A stretch of DNA of 64,000 bases from Calidifontibacillus oryziterrae (GTDB lineage: Bacteria > Bacillota > Bacilli > Bacillales > Bacillaceae_J). The DNA lies in contig NZ_ANOK01000003.1 in assembly GCF_000331575.1 (NCBI RefSeq), positions 248,001 through 312,000 on the forward strand, written 5' to 3'. The notes beneath the pieces were generated by a model. The model was not told the DNA's origin, searched no databases, and saw only the letters and a program-made list of their open reading frames with translations. A program made the position numbers and the translations under genes. Shown here one piece after another: positions 38,350-47,178 of the stretch (within the stretch, counting starts at the first letter, position 1; the number at the start of each line of letters is the position of its first letter).

Positions 38350-40688
38350 TGGCAAAAAAAGCGACGTTAAAGAAAACGTTGGTAAAGCAAAATGAAGAAC
38401 TTTCGAATACTGGCTCTCTAACGCTAGATGTTTCAGAAGAGGCTATTCTTTCAAGGGCTGATGAAAGAGAGTATTTGCCTTCTGTAACTTACGTAAATAA
38501 TTACCAGGTGAAGAATAGAGGGAAAATTGGTAATTATACAATTGATTTCTCTGAATTAGTGTGCAAATATCCAAAAAACAAGAGCTTGATTGAGCAACTT
38601 ATCGTAGGCATGAATGAAATTATTGTACCGGATTGCGGCCGAACAACAATTCGAAATATTGATAAAGGAGTAAAAGTTTTTCTTGAGTTTCTTAATAGTG
38701 AAAACAATTTGAGTAATAATTATGTAACCAATGTAAATGACATTAACATAATAATAGCTAAATCATTCTCTAATTACTTACTGAGTACATATCCGAAGGA
38801 AAGTCATTGTCGACAATGGTTTGGGGCAATTAGACGAATTGTGCAACGATTACAAGAGCTATTTCCAAAAGACCCGTCAATAGGAGTGGATTTTCCGTGG
38901 CCAACAGGTCCAGGAATTATAGGGGGGACAATTGAGGGATATCATCCCAGAGAAATGAAAGAGCTAATTTATGCTTGCATACAGGATATTAAGAATATCA
39001 AGAGTTTTCATCAGGCGTATCTAAACCTTAATGAAGAGCTTGTAACTGCAGAATGGAATTTAGAGAATATTATGTATTATATTCATGCGGGTATGCAGAG
39101 AACTAAGGAAAGTCGTATAAAGCTTAGATATTCTCAAAGGGCTTGGGTTAGAAGGTTAATTTATAGGCTTCCCAATATCCAAAAAATAATTAAGGATCTA
39201 GGGTTCACAATTGATCAGATACAAGATTTATACATACAAAGGGGATCGGAATTAGCATCTAGTGGACGTTCTCCATTCGCAACCCGAATTTCTGATCGTC
39301 CTGATCAAGAAAGAGCCATACCACAGTTCAATTTGGCTTTAGGCACATTAAAAAAACGGTTCCCACTATTCCCTTATTATTTACCTATAGATGAGGCAAA
39401 GGATTTGTTAAATAGCAAAAATCTTCTTAACTCTTCACAAAAGGCTAAAGATCCATTGGCAAATATGGTTAACATTGCTATATCAAAAAGTTGTCGAAAA
39501 ATCAAATTCATGGACGGAACTTTAGGGAAAATGGCAGTTTACGCTGCAAAACACTTTGTTAGTGATACTTTATATCCATTTTTCCTTCTTGCCTTAATAA
39601 ATACGGGATGGAACGTTGAAAGTCTTCTCTCAATAAGTGATGATGTGGATGCACATATAACCCCGGATCTAATAGATCCTGAAAATTATGTAATAATTCA
39701 CGGAAGAAAAAAACGCGGTTCAAATGATAAGGAATTTTTAAAAGTTATACGTCGTTCAAACAAAAACAAAATGTTAGACACTTATCAGTTACTCAAATAT
39801 GTTGAAAGCATAATTACCCAATATAAGGATAGCCCTTACTACGGGTCGGGGTATTTATGGCAATTTACTATACCTGAATCTCAAAAAGGTGTTATCTCAT
39901 CATTCAACGAACAACCTCTCTTTACAATCATTAGTAAAAGATTTATTGAGCGTCATAATTTTAAATATTTTTCAGATACTACCGGTATTTCTCATCCAAA
40001 GGTTAGGTCTGGTTATGTATCTATTAAACAACTTTTAGGTGAAACTGAACTAGAACTCGGTGAAGACCTAAGCCATAATGACGTAGGATCTATCAATCAT
40101 TATATATCTGATGAAAGTACCAACCTTATACTAGATTTAAAGATAAAAGAGATTCAAAAGCAATTTGTAGAAGATCTGTCTAATTATAAAGTTCGGATAG
40201 TGGAGTCAACATCACTTCAATCCCTACGCAACGCCATCCATAATGCAAAGACAGAGCAAGAGAAGTTTAAACTAATAAAAAAAGAAGCTGTAAAACTACA
40301 CTTGGATGAAAAAACTATAATACACTTACTAGATGCTGGTTCACAAAAATATATTCTCGCTTGTGAAGACGCTATGAAACCGTCATGGCCAGGGTGGGAT
40401 GATTATGTTGGTGAAGGTAAAAAATGTAGATATTTTAACAAGTGCGCCCTTTGTAAACAAGCTGTTGTATTCCCCGAAGCCCTGCCATATATCGCCCGGA
40501 GAATTCTAGATTTGGATAAGTTGAAAAAATCACATAGTTCTTCTGATTGGGTACTTAAATACGGTGATGAGAATGACGCATGGATTCAGATCTTAGAATA
40601 TTGGAACAATGAGAACCAAGTAAATGACGCATGGGAGTTAGCTAGGATGGGTTTTGTAGTTTTACCACAGATAATGAGAGGTGTGTAG
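38349..40688 (+). CDS. Large tyrosine-recombinase-like protein lacking the first catalytic arginine
   Basis: 779 residues from ATG 38349, which overlaps the RNase HII stop. A SAM-like core-binding region (about 110-170) is followed by a recombinase fold (about 410-620). Where box I normally has TGxR, the sequence is NTGWNVESLLSI, so tryptophan replaces arginine. HPKVRSGYV gives the His/Arg pair, LSHND the second histidine and SINHYI a possible nucleophile tyrosine. Near the C-terminus CRYFNKCALC may bind zinc. It resembles the non-identical partner recombinases of Tn554- or trio-type elements; gmtY is a possible name. It may act as a structural or target-binding partner of the next protein. 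Confidence 0.72.
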   Translation: MAKKATLKKTLVKQNEELSNTGSLTLDVSEEAILSRADEREYLPSVTYVNNYQVKNRGKIGNYTIDFSELVCKYPKNKSLIEQLIVGMNEIIVPDCGRTTIRNIDKGVKVFLEFLNSENNLSNNYVTNVNDINIIIAKSFSNYLLSTYPKESHCRQWFGAIRRIVQRLQELFPKDPSIGVDFPWPTGPGIIGGTIEGYHPREMKELIYACIQDIKNIKSFHQAYLNLNEELVTAEWNLENIMYYIHAGMQRTKESRIKLRYSQRAWVRRLIYRLPNIQKIIKDLGFTIDQIQDLYIQRGSELASSGRSPFATRISDRPDQERAIPQFNLALGTLKKRFPLFPYYLPIDEAKDLLNSKNLLNSSQKAKDPLANMVNIAISKSCRKIKFMDGTLGKMAVYAAKHFVSDTLYPFFLLALINTGWNVESLLSISDDVDAHITPDLIDPENYVIIHGRKKRGSNDKEFLKVIRRSNKNKMLDTYQLLKYVESIITQYKDSPYYGSGYLWQFTIPESQKGVISSFNEQPLFTIISKRFIERHNFKYFSDTTGISHPKVRSGYVSIKQLLGETELELGEDLSHNDVGSINHYISDESTNLILDLKIKEIQKQFVEDLSNYKVRIVESTSLQSLRNAIHNAKTEQEKFKLIKKEAVKLHLDEKTIIHLLDAGSQKYILACEDAMKPSWPGWDDYVGEGKKCRYFNKCALCKQAVVFPEALPYIARRILDLDKLKKSHSSSDWVLKYGDENDAWIQILEYWNNENQVNDAWELARMGFVVLPQIMRGV

Positions 40689-40689
40689 A

Positions 40690-42930
40690 ATGGGGAAGAA
40701 TCTGTATGATCTAGCTATTGACCAAATAACAGAAAAATACAAGGAAGAACTAATGGATGAAGAGATAGCCGATGTTAATCCTCAATTTGAGGAAGACGAG
40801 AAATATGAAATGTCTGTTAATTTCTATAGCCTATCAGAAATCCCATTTGACAATATACAAGATTTTAAGGTTAGTAAACTAAGTACCTTTAAAGATATTA
40901 TTTGGGATTGGAGGCAAGAAGGAAGCCCAATATATAAAGATATTTGCTTTTTTTCTTGGGACAAAGAAGTTTCAGAGGGTGTCTCACTGCTTGCAAATGA
41001 AAACAAGTACCTATGTCGATTGCTCAAAATGATAGCATTCTATTCCTTACCTCAAAATGCTTGTTTACAAAATGTAAAATCTTTTAATTCATCGAGAAAC
41101 ATTTTAGCGCAACTTATAACTTTAGGAAAGTTTCTTTATAAACATAGACTTTTTATTGATATTCAAGGCAACGGGTCTTTTACTAACGCTATTTATCTAA
41201 GACAAGAACACTTTATAGATTTTATCAAAAATGATTTGAATGGTCCTACAGCTGTCTATGACTTCGCTAAACAAGTTAAACATTGGGTGGGGCTATCTAA
41301 AAGCAAGTTAGTTCCATTGGATTATCGCCTGAATTTTGAACCATTCGATGTAGAAATGTATTCAAAACTGGGTAAAAATGCGGAAGATAATAAGGGCGAG
41401 TATTTACCTATTTCAATTGATACGCTTTCGGAATTAGTTCCTTATTGCATTGATAGTATTGAAAAAAAATCTATAGAAGTTCTGAAACTATACAGTGTCC
41501 TTTGGCCCATTATTGCCAGTAGGGATATTGCTAAAATCCAGTCCTTTGAATGGGGTAAAGCTATTTACAATTTGTTAAATATGGATTTGAAGATATTAGA
41601 TCTTCAAAGCTATAAATTCACGGATTATAGACAAGTTACAATGAGCAAAGCCTTAAGTAACAAACTTAGATATGCCGTTAAGGATCACCCAGAGTGGCAT
41701 GAGCAAAATCCAATTTACATTTCTAACGTTTGGACATTAAAGCTTAGTGAAGTTGTAATGATAGCTTTAGAGCTAGGGATCGAATTAGAGAGTCTAGATT
41801 TGGCTATTGTGTATGATGTATTTAAGATTAAGCTAGATGCTATGAAACTTGTAACAGAGTTAAGAAATTCATGCGTTGTCATTCTTTTTTTGGTTACTGG
41901 TATGCGAAATAGTGAAATGTATCTTCTTGAAGCCGGTGATTGTTGGCATGTTAAAGGGTCTCAGGATGATTTCCGAATAAGAATAACAGTTTCTAAAACA
42001 TCCGAAGGTTCTACAGGTGATCCGGTAGTACTTCCAGTACCAGAAATAGCATATAAAGCGTTTAAATGCTTAGAGGCCTTAACAGTGGAGGCACGTGCAT
42101 GGGGAAAATCAAATAAGCTGATGATTAGTACTGTTTCAAGATTTGGAACAGAGATTTGGGCACGAAGTATCTATCAGTTTCTTAAACGTTGGTGTGAAGA
42201 TCTGGGAATAGAACACATACATCCTCATCAGTTTCGTAAAACAATTGCTATGTTTGCCATTTACCAAAATCCGAACAACATTAGTGTTATTAAGAGACTA
42301 TTTTCTCACAAGAGTCTAGCAATGACGCTCTCATATATCGTAAAAATGCCTGGTATGGCTGAAGAAATCAAATTAGCTGTAATTGAACAAAATAAGGAGT
42401 TGCTAAGTGAATTACTTGAGGCTATAGACAAAAAATGTATTGGTGGTAAAGCAGGTATTAGGATTAATAGATTAGTAGATGAATCAACGATAATTAAGGC
42501 CAAATTGAATGATGACGGTTGGGAGGGCCTTGAACAGTATATTCAAATCCTACTACAGGATGGTTTAAATATTTTGCATCGGACATCTTTCGGTGCAATT
42601 TGTACAAATACTCATTCTGGATTAGTTCATTTAGGACCGGAATCTTGTAATTGCAATGTTACGGATTGTAATTGGACTGTTTTCACCGCCAATTCGATAG
42701 AAGACCTTGAAAATACTATCAAATTTCATGACAATTTTTTAAAAGATGATTTTTGTGGTGAGGATCAGAAGAGTTTTTCTCAAAAAACTATAAGGGATTG
42801 CGTTGAAAGGTTGTACGAATTAAAAGGAATTGATTATATAAAAAGGCGTTTTCCCGATCTTACCAGAGAAAATATCCAGATTTTGGAAGAGCGGGGGCAT
42901 AACTATGGCAAACAAGATATTAAAGCATGA
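40690..42930 (+). CDS. Large catalytic tyrosine recombinase
   Basis: 746 residues from ATG 40690, one base after the previous stop, with GAGAGGTG upstream. The C-terminal catalytic domain (about 390-560) is complete: arginine in VTGMRNSEMYLL, lysine in ITVSKTSEG, HQFRKT (H-x-x-R), histidine in LFSHKSLAMT and tyrosine in LSYIVKM. After it comes a cysteine-rich segment (CTNTHSG...CNCNVTDCNW, about 640-660), perhaps a zinc site. The first 380 residues are not recognisable. It is the likely strand-cutting enzyme of the element; VPA1269/GmtZ-like is a possible assignment. It overlaps the next gene by 26 bases. Confidence 0.8.
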   Translation: MGKNLYDLAIDQITEKYKEELMDEEIADVNPQFEEDEKYEMSVNFYSLSEIPFDNIQDFKVSKLSTFKDIIWDWRQEGSPIYKDICFFSWDKEVSEGVSLLANENKYLCRLLKMIAFYSLPQNACLQNVKSFNSSRNILAQLITLGKFLYKHRLFIDIQGNGSFTNAIYLRQEHFIDFIKNDLNGPTAVYDFAKQVKHWVGLSKSKLVPLDYRLNFEPFDVEMYSKLGKNAEDNKGEYLPISIDTLSELVPYCIDSIEKKSIEVLKLYSVLWPIIASRDIAKIQSFEWGKAIYNLLNMDLKILDLQSYKFTDYRQVTMSKALSNKLRYAVKDHPEWHEQNPIYISNVWTLKLSEVVMIALELGIELESLDLAIVYDVFKIKLDAMKLVTELRNSCVVILFLVTGMRNSEMYLLEAGDCWHVKGSQDDFRIRITVSKTSEGSTGDPVVLPVPEIAYKAFKCLEALTVEARAWGKSNKLMISTVSRFGTEIWARSIYQFLKRWCEDLGIEHIHPHQFRKTIAMFAIYQNPNNISVIKRLFSHKSLAMTLSYIVKMPGMAEEIKLAVIEQNKELLSELLEAIDKKCIGGKAGIRINRLVDESTIIKAKLNDDGWEGLEQYIQILLQDGLNILHRTSFGAICTNTHSGLVHLGPESCNCNVTDCNWTVFTANSIEDLENTIKFHDNFLKDDFCGEDQKSFSQKTIRDCVERLYELKGIDYIKRRFPDLTRENIQILEERGHNYGKQDIKA

Positions 42931-43906
42931 TGAAGCACTTAAGTTAGTTTATTCCCTGATTGCCTCGTTACGAGATGGAGGAAAGGAAAAAATTACGATT
43001 ACAGAGGTAGCTGAAATCTCTGAAGTTAGTCGTGCAACCATTTATTCGAAGCACCCAGATTGGGTTGAAGTACGTGATGTCATAAAAAACAATAAGCCCT
43101 CCAAACAGCTCAAACTTGCTTTGGCAAAAAATTATGAACAAACCAAGTGGCAAATAGAAGCTCAACGACTTGAAAATGAATTAAGAACTTGCCAGGAAAA
43201 GTTGGATTTCATAAGTGAACAGGCTGACAATGTATTCAAAAAACTTCTTGATGAACTTCATAAATATATGTACCTAGCCAAAAAAACGCCTGAACAAATT
43301 GAAAGAGAAACCAATACTCTTTTCGAGATAAAAGAACTGAAGGATCGTTGTGAATTCTATGAAACAGAGATTAAAAGACTAAAAATTGATTCAGGTCGTA
43401 ATACCAAGATGGTTCCCTTTGTGAAAAAAGAAATAATTGACGTGTATACGGAAACTCAAAGAGGAAACATAAGTAATTTGGATTTACTTGAGTTAACGTA
43501 CGAAGCCTTACTAAATTTTAATAGATTATTCTCTAAAAGTTATCCACCTACTATCGTTTACGTACTATGTGGAAATTTTGCAAGTGGTAAATCATCATGG
43601 ATTGCAGATCACAAACCACAGAATGTGGGTTCTGTTGTGTACTTTGACGGAACAAATCATACTCAATCAATTAGAAGAATCATCTTGAGGTATATAAGAA
43701 ACCTAAATTCAGATTGCAAGATTGTTTGTGTAAGAATTTTATGTGATACGAGAGAGTGTTTGGAAAGAAATATTAACGAGAGTAGAATTAGACTTAATAC
43801 TACTATTCCTAAAGAATTAATAATTAAGTTTGCTGAGATATTTGAAGAGGTTACGGTTAAAGAAGGATTCGATGAAATTATCATCGGGGGATCACGTAAT
43901 GTCTGA
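42905..43906 (+). CDS. HTH / coiled-coil / P-loop kinase-like accessory protein
   Basis: 333 residues, overlapping genes on both sides. Residues 1-55 hold a helix-turn-helix (ITEVAEISEVSRATIYSKHP) resembling that of TnpC of Tn554 (DUF6262-like). Residues about 75-160 are a coiled coil. From about 215 on there is a P-loop domain: VLCGNFASGKSSWIADH (Walker A GNFASGKS), a C-x-R-rich region with R/L-rich lid ECLERNINESRIR and the ending VKEGFDEIII, as in polynucleotide-kinase-like (AAA_33) or zeta-toxin-like kinases. The join of a transposition accessory domain with a kinase-like domain is unusual. GmtX-like by position. Confidence 0.65.
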   Translation: MANKILKHDEALKLVYSLIASLRDGGKEKITITEVAEISEVSRATIYSKHPDWVEVRDVIKNNKPSKQLKLALAKNYEQTKWQIEAQRLENELRTCQEKLDFISEQADNVFKKLLDELHKYMYLAKKTPEQIERETNTLFEIKELKDRCEFYETEIKRLKIDSGRNTKMVPFVKKEIIDVYTETQRGNISNLDLLELTYEALLNFNRLFSKSYPPTIVYVLCGNFASGKSSWIADHKPQNVGSVVYFDGTNHTQSIRRIILRYIRNLNSDCKIVCVRILCDTRECLERNINESRIRLNTTIPKELIIKFAEIFEEVTVKEGFDEIIIGGSRNV

Positions 43907-44291
43907 ATCGGGACGGATTAAAGGAGCAAAAAACGTAAAGGCATTTGAGGAATTTATTAAGCTACATAATCAACAAGACGATTGGCTCAATTACCTTAAC
44001 CCGAGTAAAGAAAAATTAAGAAGATCACATATATGGGAAGAGTGCGGCTTTAGTAAAAGTGCGTTGAGACAAAATCCATTACTAAAAGATATGTTAAAGA
44101 ATCTTGAGCTTGAGTTATTGCAAAAAGGGGTGTTAAGAAATAAATCCTTGCAGCTGGAAGATATTAATTATCCTGACCAAATCGAGTTTGTTATGTCTTA
44201 TGACGAAAAGTTAATGAAATTAAAAGATAGTATGGACATGGTTGATAAGATGATTGCTTTATACCAATTGGAATTGGAAAGATTAGATTGA
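43899..44291 (+). CDS. Small element protein, VPA1267-like
   Basis: 130 residues from ATG 43899, overlapping the previous gene by 8 bases, with CGGGGGATC upstream. The central stretch IWEECGFSKSALRQNP looks like a small HTH and ends in LLQKGVLR, recalling a family labelled VPA1267 that lies at the end of trio-type recombinase operons; this is from memory. Basic N-terminus and helical C-terminus. It could bind element ends or modulate the recombinases. Function unknown. Confidence 0.6.
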   Translation: MSESGRIKGAKNVKAFEEFIKLHNQQDDWLNYLNPSKEKLRRSHIWEECGFSKSALRQNPLLKDMLKNLELELLQKGVLRNKSLQLEDINYPDQIEFVMSYDEKLMKLKDSMDMVDKMIALYQLELERLD

Positions 44292-44298
44292 TCGATTT

Positions 44299-45060
44299 TA
44301 TTATGGACTTCAGTCTGTTGAGCCTGAGTAAGGCGAAACATAAAACCACCCGCTATGCGGGTGGGCAGCAAATTGTTATACAAAAAAACTCACTTTCAGT
44401 CCTATAATAGAGATTGTTCAAGCCTCTAAAATAAGAAAGGAAAGTGAGTATTTTGGCAAATAAAGCGAATAATTTGGCACATACAAAATGGATGTGTAAG
44501 TACCATATCGTCTTCACTCCAAAGTATAGACGAAAAATAATTTACAATCAATATAGAAAGAGTATTGGAGAAATTTTAAGAACACTATGCAAATACAAGG
44601 GAGTAGAGATAATCGAAGGTCATTTAATGCCAGATCATGTGCATATGTTAGTGAGCATACCACCCAAGTTATCAGTTTCAAGTGTTATGGGATATTTAAA
44701 GGGGAAGAGCGCACTCATGATTTTTGACAAACATGCAAATTTAAAATATAAATTTGGAAACAGGCATTTTTGGGCTGAAGGATACTATGTAAGTACAGTA
44801 GGGTTAAACGAAGCTACAATAAAAAAATACATTCAAGATCAAGAAAAACATGATATAGCATTAGATAAATTAAGTGTAAAAGAATATACAGACCCTTTCA
44901 AAGGGTAGCCATGTAGTAAAAATAGCCCTTTAGGGGTGGCAAAAGTGGCAAAGGCAATAGAGGCTTGAATTCATATGAAAGCCAGCGCCTTTAGACGCTG
45001 GCCGGTAGTAAAGGCTTATAGCCTTAGTGCAAACCACCCTTTGGAAGGGTGGTTATGATT
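44299..45060 (+). mobile_element. IS200/IS605-family element, copy 1 (tnpA only)
   Basis: The 762-bp unit is defined by comparison with the second copy at 47975-48736: both start TATTATGGACTTCAG and end GGTTATGATT, and the flanks differ. There are no inverted repeats or target duplications, but hairpins near each end (ACCACCCGCTATGCGGGTGG at the left; ACCACCCTTTGGAAGGGTGG at the right), as expected for HUH elements that move as single strands. It lies 8 bases after the last gene of the recombinase operon and 25 bases before the next recombinase. Confidence 0.92.
44453..44908 (+). CDS. tnpA: IS200-type Y1 transposase TnpA, copy 1
   Basis: 151 residues from TTG 44453 (MANKANNLAHTKWMCKYHIV), 8 bases after AAGGAAAG; GTG 44444 is the other possible start. 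HUH nuclease: the metal-binding His pair is in MPDHVHMLVSIPP and the catalytic tyrosine in IKKYIQDQEKHD. It cuts and joins single-stranded ends. The protein is identical to that of copy 2. No tnpB accessory gene is present. Confidence 0.95.
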   Translation: MANKANNLAHTKWMCKYHIVFTPKYRRKIIYNQYRKSIGEILRTLCKYKGVEIIEGHLMPDHVHMLVSIPPKLSVSSVMGYLKGKSALMIFDKHANLKYKFGNRHFWAEGYYVSTVGLNEATIKKYIQDQEKHDIALDKLSVKEYTDPFKG

Positions 45061-45085
45061 AATAATGTCTTTTGATAAGGCTTAA

Positions 45086-46333
45086 ATGTTAAAAAAGGTA
45101 GTTGAAGTTAATATGCATCTGTTTAATACTGAAGGTTTGAAAAATACTGACGTATTTCCTAAAGACACTGTTCCAATCTTTTTAGATGAAAACTTTAGAG
45201 TTATAGAAGTCCCGAGTTATTGGGCAATTGCATTAGCGCAAAAAAGATCGAGAAGTATAGAAACTCTTAAGCAGTACACAACAGTTTTAGCAAGATTCCT
45301 TCAATGGCGAGATGATAAAGGGATCAAAGCAACGAATTGGCATTTGACAGATGAAGATGTAATAAACGCTTATATCGGCTATTTAATAAATAATAGAGAC
45401 GTTAAAGGAAGACCAAGTAATAAAACTATTGAGGATTACATAGCTACATTGAGCTACTTTTTTAAATGGGCAGGAGAAAAAGGATATAAACATTATTGGA
45501 AAATGGATTTAAAGAAAGTAACTGTACAAATAAAGGGTAGCTCTGCAATGGTTAAAACTGAAAAACAAGTAGAAAAGCGAATACGTATAGGAAATGGTTC
45601 AACCATGCATGTTGATCGTGAGCAGGATAAGTTTATTCATAGAGAAAATATTCCTAGAATTATAGAATTGTTTGATGATGTTGTGTACGCCTTTATTGTG
45701 CTTTTTTTATGGAAAACAGCACTAAGACCTAAAGAGTTATTCCAGTTGCCGTATAAGGGTACAGGATTAAATGCCGGACTAAAACGTTATCGAGATGAAG
45801 AGTTATCAGATCTAAAAGAAATCCTGTTTCGGTTTGAATCAAAGGGAAAAGATAGAGACATCAAGTTCCCATCTGATGTTTGGGCAATTATATGTAGAAA
45901 ATGGATGCCCGAACGGGTTATCCGTGCTGCAAAATACCAAGAAAGAAATGACGGTAAAATGCCACCAAATAATGCATTGTTTCTATCAGAGAACGGAACG
46001 ATTGTTACACCCAAAATGCTTCGTGACAACTTTAACAAAATAGCCAAAAATCCTAAGTGTCCAGAGAAGAAAATAACTCCAAAAATGTTTAGACATGCTT
46101 TTGCAACATACTTTATTCTCGATAGATTAAAACAATATGAATTATTAGGCAAGGCTTATGTTTATAATGCCGTCATAGATGCGGAATTGCGTGAGTGGAT
46201 GGGGCATGAGAATATTGAAACTACATATAAATACTATGTCCATTTGGTTAATCGTTATTTTCATAATGGCCTATTAGATGTTCTCGATGATCCTGTTAAT
46301 AAAGAGATATTTGAAGCTTTTGGGAAAAAATAA
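45086..46333 (+). CDS. Stand-alone tyrosine recombinase/integrase
   Basis: 415 residues from ATG 45086 (a downstream ATG at 45113 is possible). An N-terminal SAM-like domain (about 40-140; SIETLKQYTTVLARFLQW) is followed by a catalytic domain with R in KTALRPKELFQLP, H-R in MFRHAFATYF and H in EWMGHENIETTYKYY, which also holds the tyrosine. In the H-x-x-R box lysine replaces the first histidine (PKMFRH). Its upstream region has been replaced by IS200 copy 1, so its promoter may be altered. It may belong to the same element as the two large recombinases or be a remnant of another island. Confidence 0.85.
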   Translation: MLKKVVEVNMHLFNTEGLKNTDVFPKDTVPIFLDENFRVIEVPSYWAIALAQKRSRSIETLKQYTTVLARFLQWRDDKGIKATNWHLTDEDVINAYIGYLINNRDVKGRPSNKTIEDYIATLSYFFKWAGEKGYKHYWKMDLKKVTVQIKGSSAMVKTEKQVEKRIRIGNGSTMHVDREQDKFIHRENIPRIIELFDDVVYAFIVLFLWKTALRPKELFQLPYKGTGLNAGLKRYRDEELSDLKEILFRFESKGKDRDIKFPSDVWAIICRKWMPERVIRAAKYQERNDGKMPPNNALFLSENGTIVTPKMLRDNFNKIAKNPKCPEKKITPKMFRHAFATYFILDRLKQYELLGKAYVYNAVIDAELREWMGHENIETTYKYYVHLVNRYFHNGLLDVLDDPVNKEIFEAFGKK

Positions 46334-46813
46334 TGGGTTTAGCTGAGGGATGCATTTATAAGAATTTCATGATTGTTGCCTTAAAAGGAATAACATTATT
46401 CAAGTAAAGGTGTGAATGCTTTTATTATGGTGCAGAGATGCCTAACGAAGCAGTTAAACTTGTTTTTTGATTTGTTAGATTACAAAAAATAACAAGTATT
46501 GCAATAATCTATTGGTCAGAGTAAGCGGACAAATAGCTCCTGTTATTTAACTTTTGTAATAAAGAAAATAAGGCATTATTAATATTAATGAGGATGAGCT
46601 TTCATTTTTTTTAGAGGGGACACCTAGTGGAATAGTGATATTCAAACAGAGAACTAAAATGCTACTGAGGGATGAGGAATCAATTGAGCATTCACTAAAA
46701 TGTAACAAGAAAATGAATGGTTGATATTGATGTTGTTGAAAACTATGAAAATTACATGGAGTTACCGACTAATTAAAATGCAGGAGCGCAACATTGTTAT
46801 GATCTTTTTTTTG
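46334..46813. other. Gap of about 480 bases with no intact gene
   Basis: AT-rich. At about 46573-46725 on the plus strand there is an open stretch of roughly 48 codons (containing EDELSFFLEGTPSGIVIF) without a start signal, possibly the end of a decayed gene. I see no RNA gene or hairpin of note. Confidence 0.35.
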
Positions 46814-47050
46814 TTAACACTTGTCTTTTTCTAATACTAGTTCTACTTCTTTAATAAGTAAGTGTGGCTTCATTTTTAAGGTGGATGAAATTGAAAAAAT
46901 ACTATTAACTGTAGGTTTTCTTTTGCCTCGTTCCAATAAACTTATATACGTTCTATCAAGGCCAGATTCTAATGCTAATTTCTCTTGTGATAGGGATAGT
47001 TTCTCCCTATGATGCTTAATTATTACTCCAAAGGCCTCTTCGATTTTCAT
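46814..47050 (-). CDS. XRE-family HTH transcriptional regulator
   Basis: 78 residues from ATG 47050, 8 bases after GGAGG on the minus strand. A Cro/cI-type HTH covers most of the protein: LSQEKLALESGLDRTYISLL followed by ERGKRKPTVNSI. The last 20 residues are charged. It is divergent from the hypothetical gene at 47179, and a palindrome lies between them. It is probably a repressor of both genes. Confidence 0.88.
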   Translation of the reverse strand: MKIEEAFGVIIKHHREKLSLSQEKLALESGLDRTYISLLERGKRKPTVNSIFSISSTLKMKPHLLIKEVELVLEKDKC

Positions 47051-47098
47051 TATAATTTCCTCCATCTCTAAAGCAATTTTAGTGATTAGAAGGAAGAA

Positions 47099-47120
47099 GT
47101 CTACAGACTATAGTCTACAG
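47099..47120. promoter_or_regulatory. Operator-like palindrome between the divergent genes
   Basis: GTCTACAG-ACTATA-GTCTACAG: two 8-bp direct repeats flank a 6-bp core, and the centre AGACTATAGTCT (47105-47116) is a perfect 12-bp palindrome. It is placed to control the XRE gene and the gene at 47179. Confidence 0.6.
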
Positions 47121-47178
47121 AGGTTTTTTGTGTTATTATTCTTTTAATATGTGAAATTTCTCAGGAGGAAATTAGTAA

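Larger units (their letters stand above)
37428..44298 (+). mobile_element. Site-specific integrative element with RNase HII and two large tyrosine recombinases; right end not located
   Basis: The left end is given by the break in host rnhB. It is followed by an intergenic leader with a terminator and then by five genes in one direction that overlap or nearly touch (37771-44291). The set (RNase HII, two large tyrosine-recombinase-like proteins, HTH/coiled-coil/P-loop protein, small protein) resembles Tn554-type tnpA-tnpB-tnpC modules and, by gene order, what I recall of gamma-mobile-trio islands (gmtY-gmtZ-gmtX plus a VPA1267-like gene). The end given is the start of an IS200 copy; the true right end may be further on. 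No matching 3' rnhB is seen in the window. Confidence 0.75.
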
